Below are positions 53,392 through 61,799 of a stretch of 64,000 bases of DNA, piece after piece (position 1 is the first letter of the stretch; every line of letters starts with the position of its first letter). The stretch covers positions 62,001-126,000 of the forward strand of contig JAOAPI010000087.1 of NCBI GenBank assembly GCA_025462865.1, in the 5' to 3' direction. The stretch comes from Candidatus Sulfotelmatobacter sp. GTDB lineage: Bacteria; Acidobacteriota; Terriglobia; Terriglobales; Acidobacteriaceae. The position numbers and the translations under genes were made by a program. The notes under the pieces were generated by a model. The model did no database searches and was not told where the DNA came from. It saw only the letters and a program-made list of their open reading frames with translations.

Positions 53392-54228
53392 ATGACAAGG
53401 CTTTTAACTGGATTCTTTGCAGTGGCAGCACTCTGCAGCTTCTCGATAGCGCAGGATGCAACTCCGGCCAGTCCGGCTAGCGCTGCCACCCCACAGGCTC
53501 AACAAAACCCGACGCCGACTCAACCGGCTCCAACTAGGTCAGCACCGGCCAACTCGGCATCAGCTGGCGCCACTCCGCGGCTTGCACCCGGCAGTGTTAT
53601 TCCGGTCCAACTCACCAAGAACATTGACGCGAAGAAAGCGAAGCCTGGCGACCCAGTCGAGGCTAAAGTCACCCAGGACATGAAGACAGCGAGCGGCGAG
53701 GTTCTTGTTCCCAAAGACACCAAAGTTGTCGGACGGGTCACCGAGGCGCAAGCGCGCAGCAAGGAGCAAAAGGAATCACAGGTCGGCATCGTCTTTGACC
53801 ATGCCGTCATGAAAACCGGAGGCGATGTGAACCTCCCAATGTCGATCCAGGCAGTCATCGCGCCGTCGTATCTCAACCCCAATAACAACAGTAGCAGCGA
53901 AGGCACAGGGCAGGCGCAATCCGCTGGAAGCGCCGGGATGTCGCAAGGCAATGGCAACGCGCGCAATGGAGCCACGGGGGGATCGCAGACGTCGACTCCT
54001 ACCCCCTCCGCCAGCGCAGCACCGACCGACGACAAGGGCGGAAACGGTGCCCATCAGCCAGTCACAGGGAATACTCAAGGCGTGCTGGGAATGTCGGATC
54101 TGACATTGTCTAAAGCCACTGGAAGCGCACAAGGTTCCGTGCTGACCTCAGAAAAAAATAACGTCAAGTTGGAAAGCGGCACGCTGATGCTTCTGAGGGT
54201 GGACCAGGCAGGATCGCCGCAACAGTAG
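53392..54228 (+). CDS. Secreted Pro/Thr/Ala-rich protein with a beta-barrel-like core (278 aa)
   Basis: The signal peptide is MTRLLTGFFAVAALCSFSIA. A low-complexity linker (about 22-65, PASPASAATPQAQQNPTPTQ) leads to a core of about 95 residues: LAPGSVIPVQLTKNIDAKKA, PGDPVEAKVTQDMKTASGEV, VPKDTKVVGRVTEAQARSKE. The core pattern resembles TrbI/VirB10-like or trypco-like beta modules: a barrel strand, then VEAKV, then a long-range pair. A second low-complexity stretch rich in Asn/Gly/Ser/Gln separates a C-terminal LTLSKATGSAQGSVLTSEKN strand. Such proteins are frequent in Acidobacteria. Function unknown. Confidence 0.72.
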   Translation: MTRLLTGFFAVAALCSFSIAQDATPASPASAATPQAQQNPTPTQPAPTRSAPANSASAGATPRLAPGSVIPVQLTKNIDAKKAKPGDPVEAKVTQDMKTASGEVLVPKDTKVVGRVTEAQARSKEQKESQVGIVFDHAVMKTGGDVNLPMSIQAVIAPSYLNPNNNSSSEGTGQAQSAGSAGMSQGNGNARNGATGGSQTSTPTPSASAAPTDDKGGNGAHQPVTGNTQGVLGMSDLTLSKATGSAQGSVLTSEKNNVKLESGTLMLLRVDQAGSPQQ

Positions 54229-54291
54229 AAATTGGTGGGCGGGAGAGCGAGCGTATTTTGGACCATGCTCTCGACTTCCGCCCTCTCACAT

Positions 54292-54999
54292 TTACATTTC
54301 GAAAATTCGATAGACCGCCGAGGGTTCCTGCGCTTGCAATCGCGAGATCGCGACGTTATGAACTGCAATTCCAGCCGGAGTACGACCATCCATCTTTCCA
54401 TGATGAGCGTGACCATGCACGACCAAATTGGCCCCATGCCGATCCACCACTTCGCCCAGGCGCGATGTGCCCATAAATGGGTAAATCTCACGGGCTTCGC
54501 CTTCCACGGTATCGACTACGGGCGAATAATGCAGCACCACCACTCTTTTGCTGGTGCGTAGCTGCGCCATGGCACGTTCCAGCTTGAGGGCTTCGTCGAT
54601 CGAAGCCTGAACGAATTGCTTGATCTCGCGCTCTCCAAAGCCGGTAAGCATCTCGCGTCCAAAGCCGCCTACAAAACCTTTTGTTCCCGCAAAACCAATG
54701 CCATCGCGCTCGTACGCCGTGCCGTCCAAAACCTTAATGCCGGCCTCCACCATCATCTGGCAAAGTACTTCTTCTTTGCTGCTCTCGTAATCGTGGTTGC
54801 CCAAAACTGCAATGGTTGGAATTCTCAGCCGGAGCAAAACGTTGAGTAGCGGCTCCATCTCATTGGGCCGGCCGTAATTGGTCAGATCTCCCGCCAGAAC
54901 CAACACGTCGGCCTCATCTCGAACACGCTCAAATTGGTCCTTGAGCTTCGCGTAACTCTGCGGGCTGAAATGCAAGTCGGCAGTAGCGGCGATTCTCAT
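54292..54999 (-). CDS. Calcineurin-like metallophosphoesterase
   Basis: A 235-residue dinuclear-metal phosphoesterase from ATG 54999. The five motifs are ATADLHF, LAGDLTNYG, LGNHDYES, LHYSPV and HGHAHHGKMDG. The start overlaps the nucleotidyltransferase stop by 4 bases (ATGA); a longer frame to 55125 would run through that gene. It lacks a signal peptide, so is cytoplasmic. The coupled gene upstream suggests they act together on a nucleotide or phosphoester, but the substrate is unknown. Confidence 0.9.
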   Translation of the reverse strand: MRIAATADLHFSPQSYAKLKDQFERVRDEADVLVLAGDLTNYGRPNEMEPLLNVLLRLRIPTIAVLGNHDYESSKEEVLCQMMVEAGIKVLDGTAYERDGIGFAGTKGFVGGFGREMLTGFGEREIKQFVQASIDEALKLERAMAQLRTSKRVVVLHYSPVVDTVEGEAREIYPFMGTSRLGEVVDRHGANLVVHGHAHHGKMDGRTPAGIAVHNVAISRLQAQEPSAVYRIFEM

Positions 55000-55868
55000 G
55001 CGGATTGACGGTGCCGGGGCGCATTTTGCGGGGTTTCGGGAACACTCTCCGTGTGCCGCGCGGAAGGATCCACCTGCGCCATTCGGAGTTTTCTGGTCTC
55101 TTCCAGCAGGTTCTCCAGCCCCCACTCATTTATATCGATGGCAAACATGTTTTCATCCACCAGGCTGCCGCGGAAATTCGCCTGCTGATCAGGCTTCGCA
55201 ATCAGCCTTTGAAACCTTTCCAGAAGCTCCCGCCAAATCTTGGCAGGCACATAGTGGGTCTGCGCCGGATACACATAGCGAAAAAGCAGAAGCGACCACA
55301 AAAGCATTTCCCAGTTTTCTCCCACCAATTGGAGTTCCCGGTTCCAGTCGAATTTTGGGTAAGTCCCGTAGATCACGTGAGCAATGTCAGCCCCGTCGAA
55401 TCGCTCCCGTTTGGCCACAAAGATCTTCGATGCCACCAGTTCCTCGGGAGCCAGCACACGCGTCTCGACCCCATGAACCACTGCAGGACTCGCTCTGTTG
55501 ATCCACGAGTCCTCGACCACGATCACGCCGTTACTCATGCCGGTGATCAGGTCAACGAAAAACTCCCCCTTATGTACTTTGGCCAGCCACACCGGGTCAC
55601 GAACCTCGCACTCGAAGCCGCACTTCTCCAGATAGGGCAATACCTCGCGGCTGGTGGCGGCCGTCATGAATAAATCGAGGTCCTTGGTAAACCGGCAAAT
55701 TCCGGTATGTTGCCGTAGAGCAAATGCACCAGAAACCGCGTAAGGAAAGTGCTTTTCTTCAAGAACCAGGAGCACTTCGCGGAACAGTATTGCCTGTGGC
55801 TCGGGAATGTCCATGGGCATGGACGACGTCACGGGCAGAGTTTCTTCGGGTTGAGACGGGTCGGGCAC
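54996..55868 (-). CDS. Nucleotidyltransferase-fold protein
   Basis: A 290-residue protein with a polymerase-beta-like nucleotidyltransferase core. The helix-loop SGAFALRQHTGICRFTKDLDLF has Asp-x-Asp of the metal site, and the third acidic residue is in EFFVDLITG. VEDSWINRASPAVVHGVETRVLAPEELVASKIFVAKRERFDGADI, read in pieces, matches the DUF6036/minimal-NTase-like family. The remainder is helical (IWRELLERFQRLIAKPDQQ) and the C-terminus basic. It is coupled to the phosphoesterase by a 4-bp overlap. It is not obviously an MNT/HEPN antitoxin, since no HEPN gene is near. Confidence 0.75.
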   Translation of the reverse strand: MPDPSQPEETLPVTSSMPMDIPEPQAILFREVLLVLEEKHFPYAVSGAFALRQHTGICRFTKDLDLFMTAATSREVLPYLEKCGFECEVRDPVWLAKVHKGEFFVDLITGMSNGVIVVEDSWINRASPAVVHGVETRVLAPEELVASKIFVAKRERFDGADIAHVIYGTYPKFDWNRELQLVGENWEMLLWSLLLFRYVYPAQTHYVPAKIWRELLERFQRLIAKPDQQANFRGSLVDENMFAIDINEWGLENLLEETRKLRMAQVDPSARHTESVPETPQNAPRHRQSA

Positions 55869-55945
55869 GGTCCTTTGGATGTGCTTCTCATGCCCTGCGG
55901 TTGGTGCTCTTGTTAGGAGCTTATAGTTGTGTACTATCGAACGCC

Positions 55946-57730
55946 CTACTTCTTCTTCACGTCGGCTTCGACGGCTTTCCCTGAACCTTCCTTCACAGTA
56001 TGAATCGCATTCACATCCAGACCCGTAAACCGCTCAATCAACCCGCTCGGCCAGCGGATTTCAATCCAGTCAACATTGGCTGCCGCTCCCAGCCCGAAAT
56101 GAACTCTCATATCGCTGTTGGAGATGTAGCTGGAACCGCTGCGGACCTCGTTCACCAATGTTCGAGACCCGGCTTTCAACACGATACGCGCACCAATTCC
56201 GTCGCGATTCGACCTGGTCCCGACCGTGCGAAAAGTGATCCAGTGGTTCGACGTGCGAATCTGGTTGACCAGCAAGCTGGCAGGAGCATTCATATTGCTT
56301 ACCACCGCTGACATCCTGCCGTCGTTCCAAAAATCACCCACCGCCAAACCGCGCGAGGAGGCCGGACTCGTGATGCCCGACCCTGCCGACGCGGAAATGT
56401 CGCTGAAGGTTCCGTCGCCATTGTTATGGTAGAGGATACGAGGCTCTTTATAACTGCTGCCGAGATGCTGGCTGTCGACTTCCGGATAGACATGGCCGTT
56501 TGCCAGGATCAAATCGGGCCACCCATCATTATCGAAGTCGAAAAACATCGTTCCCCAGCCCAGGTATTGTGTGTACAAACCCAGGCCCGCCGCGGAGGTC
56601 GCGTCGGTAAATGTTCCATCGCCATTGTTGCGATAGAGCGTGGACGTGTCGTCGGAGAAATTGGTCTTGAAGATGTCCAGATGACCGTCGCCGTTGTAGT
56701 CGGCAACCGTACTTCCCATGCCGGCCTGCTCGCGCCCGTCTTCGTTGAAGGCCGCACCGGCCGTCACCGCAACATCGGTGAAGGTTCCATTGTGATTGTT
56801 GCGATAGAGAATGCTCGGAGTGCTATCGCAGGCGACATAGATATCGGGCCACCCGTCTTCGTCAAAATCAAGCGTGGAAACGCTAAACGAATAATGTCCG
56901 TCAGTGCGGTCGATGTGCGCCTTCGTGGTTACGTCTTCGAAGGTGCCATCCCCTTTATTGTGGTAAAGGATATTTTTCGCGCCAGGCAATCCGCGTGGGC
57001 CGCACATTACAGGAACGCCCTTCCACAAACATGTCGCCCTCTGTCCCGGCGCGGGAGCGGTGGACAAATCAAAGTCCACATAGTTGGTCACGATCAGATC
57101 AAGCTTGCCATCGCGGTCGTAGTCGACAAATGCGCACCCAGAGCCCCACGCTTTTCCCGAGCCTGCCACTCCCGCTTTCTCGCCAACCTCGGTAAAGACA
57201 CCGTGTTCGTTGTGGTACAGCCGATTTTTTCCGTAGTAGGTGACGAATAAATCTTCCCAGCCGTCGTTGTCATAGTCTCCGACGCACACCCCTTGTCCCC
57301 AGCCCGTGGCGATGAGACCAGCCTTTGCTGTGACGTCAGAAAAAGTTCCGTCATGATTGTTGCGATAAAGGTGATTCGTCGGCGGATCGCCTGAGGGCAA
57401 TCCTTCCAGCCTGGTTCCATTGACTAGAAAAATGTCGGGCCAGCCATCATTGTCATAGTCGAAGATTGCTACGCCGGTGCCAGTGGTCTCGATGATGTAT
57501 TTCTTCGTCTCGATGCCACCGAAAATCTCCTGCATGGTAAGCCCGGCTTTTTCGGCGATATCCGTGAAGTTGGCCATCGGCTTGACGGGCGCGGAGTTCG
57601 GGGTCTTCGGCTGCTGACCCTGGACGATTCCGATCAGCAAGAAAAAGATCTCGCCCTGGATAAAAGCGCGAAAGGGCCGCTTGAGATTGAAGCGGCGCAG
57701 GATTGCCGATGGCGTAGTCTGAAATTGCAT
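55946..57730 (-). CDS. CRTAC1 family protein (FG-GAP repeats plus ASPIC/UnbV domain)
   Basis: A 594-residue exported protein. The hydrophobic N-terminal segment is FRAFIQGEIFFLLIGIVQG. About seven FG-GAP/VCBS calcium-binding repeats follow, each with DYDNDGWPD- or DFDNDGWPD-like loops and LYRNNxDGTF. The C-terminal ASPIC/UnbV domain is LRTSNHW-like (IRTSNHWITFRTVGT, SGSSYISNSDMRVHFGLG, DWIEIRWPSGL). The family is abundant in Acidobacteria and often pairs with a TPR protein. Divergent from the TPR gene at 57806, with 75 bp between, so the two likely share a control region. Confidence 0.93.
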   Translation of the reverse strand: MQFQTTPSAILRRFNLKRPFRAFIQGEIFFLLIGIVQGQQPKTPNSAPVKPMANFTDIAEKAGLTMQEIFGGIETKKYIIETTGTGVAIFDYDNDGWPDIFLVNGTRLEGLPSGDPPTNHLYRNNHDGTFSDVTAKAGLIATGWGQGVCVGDYDNDGWEDLFVTYYGKNRLYHNEHGVFTEVGEKAGVAGSGKAWGSGCAFVDYDRDGKLDLIVTNYVDFDLSTAPAPGQRATCLWKGVPVMCGPRGLPGAKNILYHNKGDGTFEDVTTKAHIDRTDGHYSFSVSTLDFDEDGWPDIYVACDSTPSILYRNNHNGTFTDVAVTAGAAFNEDGREQAGMGSTVADYNGDGHLDIFKTNFSDDTSTLYRNNGDGTFTDATSAAGLGLYTQYLGWGTMFFDFDNDGWPDLILANGHVYPEVDSQHLGSSYKEPRILYHNNGDGTFSDISASAGSGITSPASSRGLAVGDFWNDGRMSAVVSNMNAPASLLVNQIRTSNHWITFRTVGTRSNRDGIGARIVLKAGSRTLVNEVRSGSSYISNSDMRVHFGLGAAANVDWIEIRWPSGLIERFTGLDVNAIHTVKEGSGKAVEADVKKK

Positions 57731-57805
57731 GATCTGCTTTGAATGTTAGGTTGGTTCACCGAAAATGGTCAATGCTATCCTGTCAATCCAGCTGTAGTTT
57801 GACTG

Positions 57806-59575
57806 ATGCGCGTCTTCACACTCTCCGGCGGTTTGCTTTTCGTGTCCCTCACCTGCGGGCTTGCAGCGGCCACGCCGCAGGCAAAATCTGCAACTTCCAG
57901 AGCGCCTTCGGCATATCAAACAGGCCTTTCCGCTTTCGAGCGCGGCGATTTGCCTGCCGCCCGCGATGCATTCCAAAAAGCCGTAAAACTGAACCCCCGC
58001 AATCCCGATGCTCAAAACATGCTTGGCCAAGTCTTGCTGCAACAAGGTGATGCGGACAACGCAATCGTCCACTTTCGCACGCTCGTAGAACTGCGTCCCT
58101 CGCTCGCGATCGCTCACGCTTACCTAGGCCAGGCGTTGCAAACTCTCGGGCACTTCGATGAAGCCATCACCGAATACCGCATCGCCGTCCAGTTCGCTCC
58201 AAAGCAATGGCAGGCTCACCAATCGCTCGGACGCGCCCTCAGCTTGCAACATAAGACCGATGACGCCATAGCGGAATTTAAACAGGCCATCCTTCTCGCC
58301 CCAAAACAGGCTGAATTGCATGACGATCTCGGATCACTCTTTGCGCAGCAGTCGAAATTCGCTGACGCCGAAAGTGAATTTCGGCAAGCGATAAAACTTA
58401 ACCCGGATTATGAGCATGCTTACCTACATCTGGGTGGGGCGCTCTCCAGCGAAGGTGACGTGAAGAGGGCGCAAGAGGCGCTGGATCATGCGCTGCAACT
58501 CGATCCTCAAGATGCGATGGCCTGGTATTACCGCGGCATTCTGCTCGAGGCGCAAGGCGACCGCGACGAAGCGCTGCGATCTTACGAACACGCCACCGAT
58601 CGTCAACCTGGCAATGCCCCAATGCAGACTCGGTTCGGTCTATTGCTTCAGCGACGCGGCGACCCCGAACGTGCCGTTGCCTCTTTTACGAAAGTCGTCG
58701 CCCTGACACCGGGAGACGCCGACGCCCACAACAATCTCGCGCTCGCCCAACTGCAGCGGGGAGACGCCGACGCAGCCATCAAAGAGTTTCAGGAAGCGAT
58801 TCGCCTGCACCCCGATGACCCTAGTTTTCTCGGAAATCTCGGCACGGCATACCTGCAGAAGACGGACTTTAACGCCGCAATTTCCCAGTTCCGCGCTGCG
58901 CTGAAACTCGATCCAACAACCGCGAGCTTTCATCACGACCTCGCCCTGGCGCTGAAACTTTCAGATGATCTGCCGGCTGCAATCGCTGAATGGAAGGAAG
59001 CGATCCGACTCGACCCAAAATTGGCGGACGCTTATTACAGCCTGGGAGTCACGCTGTGGCAATCGGGAGATTTTCCCGGCGCGGCGGACCAACTGCGACA
59101 AGCGATCCAAATTCAACCGGACTATGCGGAAGCTTACTACACGCTCGGCACAGTCTTGAAACAGATGAATAAACTACAAGAGGCGGCGGACGCCTTGCGC
59201 GAAGCGATTCGTCTCGATCCAAATTTCGCCGGCGCTCATACTACTCTGGCTGCAGTTCTTCGGCAGCTGGGCGATTCCGCCGGAGCCGCGGCTGAAAGCA
59301 AAGCTGGTGCCGAGATGGCGAAGGGAAAAACCGATCTGCAAGCCGCGACTTTCGCCACCAATTCGGGGCGCCGATTGCTCATCGCTGGCGACCTTGAAGG
59401 CGCCATCGCGCAGTTTCAAACCGCGATCCGTGTCATGCCTGCATTTGCCTTGGCACACCACGAACTGGGTCTAGCCCTCAGCCAAAAAGGATTAAAGGAA
59501 GAAGCCAGCGCGGAGTATCGAAAAGCCGCCGAGTTGGATCCTCACCTTGCTCCGCCGCCCACCTCGGCTCACTAA
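57806..59575 (+). CDS. Secreted tetratricopeptide-repeat protein
   Basis: A 589-residue protein with a signal peptide (MRVFTLSGGLLFVSLTCGLAA). At least 13 tandem TPR units run from about residue 35 to 580, each with patterns like AYLGQALQTLGHFDEAITEYR and HNNLALAQLQRGDADAAIKEF. There are no other domains. It probably scaffolds protein complexes in the periplasm or at the outer membrane. The divergent CRTAC1 gene (start 57730) is the expected partner. Confidence 0.92.
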   Translation: MRVFTLSGGLLFVSLTCGLAAATPQAKSATSRAPSAYQTGLSAFERGDLPAARDAFQKAVKLNPRNPDAQNMLGQVLLQQGDADNAIVHFRTLVELRPSLAIAHAYLGQALQTLGHFDEAITEYRIAVQFAPKQWQAHQSLGRALSLQHKTDDAIAEFKQAILLAPKQAELHDDLGSLFAQQSKFADAESEFRQAIKLNPDYEHAYLHLGGALSSEGDVKRAQEALDHALQLDPQDAMAWYYRGILLEAQGDRDEALRSYEHATDRQPGNAPMQTRFGLLLQRRGDPERAVASFTKVVALTPGDADAHNNLALAQLQRGDADAAIKEFQEAIRLHPDDPSFLGNLGTAYLQKTDFNAAISQFRAALKLDPTTASFHHDLALALKLSDDLPAAIAEWKEAIRLDPKLADAYYSLGVTLWQSGDFPGAADQLRQAIQIQPDYAEAYYTLGTVLKQMNKLQEAADALREAIRLDPNFAGAHTTLAAVLRQLGDSAGAAAESKAGAEMAKGKTDLQAATFATNSGRRLLIAGDLEGAIAQFQTAIRVMPAFALAHHELGLALSQKGLKEEASAEYRKAAELDPHLAPPPTSAH

Positions 59576-59646
59576 CAGCTCACGGAAAAATTCACCTCGC
59601 AGCAATCATCTGGTCGGGCCCGCGACAACAGGCGAAAACTTTTTGT

Positions 59647-60237
59647 CTATTTTTTCTTTAGTTCGGAACCGACGCGGTTGGACTCACGATCCATCGCCGT
59701 CAAAAGGTTCTGGGACGCACTTCCGGATGGCTGTGCCAACATCACGGTGTCCAACATAGGTTTGAGACGGTCCATGGGAAATAGGGCGAAGCTGATTTGC
59801 AGATTATCCCGGTAAACCGGACCCGAGGAACCGCCAAGCGGATCGCTCGCATCTATGCTGGGAACTTTCCCTCCGATAGAAATCTGCGGACTTTGCGGAT
59901 CGAAGGGACGTGTCTTCGGATCCACGATTTGGGTGAGCAACATGTAATCACAGTTGTTGCTCTTCGCCTCTTCGCCATTTTCGCGCGTGGGATGAAGTTT
60001 GTGATCGGAAGTCGTACTGGAATCCATGGCGATCGCATCGATCTTGTCTTCTCTCAGATCTTTCGCCAGGCGCTCAGTCAAACGGTCGACAAGTGCGGTG
60101 CGTGGACTCATGTTGGAGACCATTGCTACGCATACCTTGCCATCGGGTTTCGGCTTTGAGGGAAGATCCTGGGGCCACAACGCCGTAGGCGTCATCGCCA
60201 TAATGAGGAGGAAAAACCAACCGGGAGTTTTGTCCAT
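59647..60237 (-). CDS. Secreted hypothetical protein (196 aa)
   Basis: The signal peptide is MDKTPGWFFLLIMAMTPTALW. The mature domain begins KVCVAMVSNMSPRTALVDRL and continues with VDRLTERLAKDLREDKIDAI, NNCDYMLLTQIVDPK and YRDNLQISFALFPMDRLKP. This strand/helix alternation looks like a TolB-N/anticodon-like or DUF-type periplasmic domain, as in proteins that sum up peptidoglycan or lipoprotein signals. I do not recognise the family. It is convergent with the TPR gene. Confidence 0.6.
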   Translation of the reverse strand: MDKTPGWFFLLIMAMTPTALWPQDLPSKPKPDGKVCVAMVSNMSPRTALVDRLTERLAKDLREDKIDAIAMDSSTTSDHKLHPTRENGEEAKSNNCDYMLLTQIVDPKTRPFDPQSPQISIGGKVPSIDASDPLGGSSGPVYRDNLQISFALFPMDRLKPMLDTVMLAQPSGSASQNLLTAMDRESNRVGSELKKK

Positions 60238-60336
60238 AAAGCGCCTCCTGGTCCGATAACTACATACTAACTATCGCGGACGTAAACAACGTGCCCGCCC
60301 GTTACAAATAGTTGCAATTTCCCTGGCAACGGAACT

Positions 60337-61596
60337 TCAGCTGCCATGCTTGCGCACGGCTATGAGATCGGTGATCACCGGAACTCCGTGTGTCACCTTC
60401 ACGCGTAAGAGCGCCTCAAACGGCTTGACCTCGCCGGATTTTGAAACACCCAGGCGCTGCAGAAGTTCAGTCAGAGAATCTTCACGACAAACATACTCTG
60501 CGGCCGCCTGCGTGCCCATGGTCGTAGTTCCCGCCAGGATCAACATCGAATGTGCCGAATCCAAGCCAGGCTTGAGTCCGATAATCGCATAATCCTCGCT
60601 CACTAGCTGGCTCGAAGGGCTTGCCAGAAAAGCCGGCGACTCCCCGGCCACCGGGTGCACGTTGACCACCTGGACGTCTCCCTTACGAGGCCCCGAATTA
60701 ACTCGCTGGAAAATAAATTCCTGCGTTCCAGGGATCTCCAGCAGAGTCAAATTCTCCGCAGGAGAGCCAATGAAGATCAGATCATTGTTCCGGACATCAT
60801 CCAGCGAAAACAGAGCCCCGCGCTTGACTCGTAGTTGGCGGTTGAGCAGGCCGAAAACCCGGTCCAGTTCGTGGATCGCCAGAACCTCTCCCACTCCAGT
60901 GTAATGATCGAGGATCGCCTCACGCGTATCCGTGGACGCATTGAAGTAACGCATGTTCGTTTGCGGACGTCCCACGAAATTGGCGTTGCTGAAAATCACC
61001 CAGGGCGGCTGCTGAGCACTTAGAAAGCGGCTCCAGAAAGTCCGGTAGACAGCCGGTACCGGCTCCTTCGCTCCGGCTTGGCCTCGCGACCTTCCGGACC
61101 ACAGCACCACACTCGTGAGTAACGAAGCGACCAGCAGCACAGCGAGAACTCCAACTGCAACCGGCCAGCCGCGATTCGAGCCTCTTCCCCCGCCCGCGCT
61201 GCTTTCCTTTTCCAGCGTCAGCCCTGAAGGCAGTTGTCCGCCCGGACTGCGTACATGAAAAGTCAGCGAGTAGGAGCCCTTCGGCAGTTCCACAAGGATG
61301 GGATCTTCCTGTCCTTCGTGGGCGTAATACTCGGCCAGTTTAACGCGCAGACGCCCCGCCTGCACCCGGACGGTCGAATCGCTTTGCGGGTCAAATCCGC
61401 CAGAACGCCCTAACACCTCGGTGGCAATTTGATACTCCTTAAGCGCCACGCCGGGGTGATCGAGGGAATGTTCGGCCAGATACCGCAGCAGCTTGCAGAG
61501 CGATTCCGAGCCGCTCAGGCTATGGCTTTTAATAAGCGTATCTATTTGCTGGAAGCACTGCTCCCGGCCAATTACGAAACCATGCGCCAATGCCAT
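60337..61596 (-). CDS. Membrane-anchored winged-helix protein (acidobacterial type)
   Basis: A 419-residue protein. Residues about 15-115 form a winged-helix-like cytoplasmic domain (FQQIDTLIKSHSLSGSES, LCKLLRYLAEHSL, VALKEYQIATEVLG, STVRVQAGRLRVKLAEYYA, ELPKGSYSL). One membrane segment spans 144-166 (WPVAVGVLAVLLVASLLTS). The C-terminal part (about 180-419) is outside the cytoplasm, with VIFSNANFVGRPQTN and an ETLTLLEIPG-like stretch (NLTLLEIPGTQEFI). The layout recalls acidobacterial regulators that sit beside TonB-dependent receptors. It is divergent from that receptor gene at 61800, across 203 bp. Confidence 0.8.
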   Translation of the reverse strand: MALAHGFVIGREQCFQQIDTLIKSHSLSGSESLCKLLRYLAEHSLDHPGVALKEYQIATEVLGRSGGFDPQSDSTVRVQAGRLRVKLAEYYAHEGQEDPILVELPKGSYSLTFHVRSPGGQLPSGLTLEKESSAGGGRGSNRGWPVAVGVLAVLLVASLLTSVVLWSGRSRGQAGAKEPVPAVYRTFWSRFLSAQQPPWVIFSNANFVGRPQTNMRYFNASTDTREAILDHYTGVGEVLAIHELDRVFGLLNRQLRVKRGALFSLDDVRNNDLIFIGSPAENLTLLEIPGTQEFIFQRVNSGPRKGDVQVVNVHPVAGESPAFLASPSSQLVSEDYAIIGLKPGLDSAHSMLILAGTTTMGTQAAAEYVCREDSLTELLQRLGVSKSGEVKPFEALLRVKVTHGVPVITDLIAVRKHGS

Positions 61597-61799
61597 GTGA
61601 CAAAGAGGTAACGTCCTTCTGTATCTTACTGCAGGCTAAGCAATTTACAAGTGTAACGGGGATAAAACGTAAAGAAACTTAAACGTATAGTTATTTTGTA
61701 CTAGGAATGCAGGCCACATAACAACTATCGCTGTGTTCGTGGGGCAAGTGTTCTAAGTACAACGTTCCAACTACAGGTTCAAGCACCAGGAGGAAGTTC

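Noticed and set aside
53890-54060. Low-complexity Asn/Gly/Ser/Pro repeat in the secreted protein, considered as a tandem DNA repeat
   Set aside because: The coding bias is compositional and there is no exact repeat unit at the DNA level.
54292-55125. Longer start (55125) for the metallophosphoesterase
   Set aside because: It would overlap the upstream nucleotidyltransferase by 130 bp. ATG 54999 starts at the conserved metal-site segment and overlaps the upstream stop by 4 bp.
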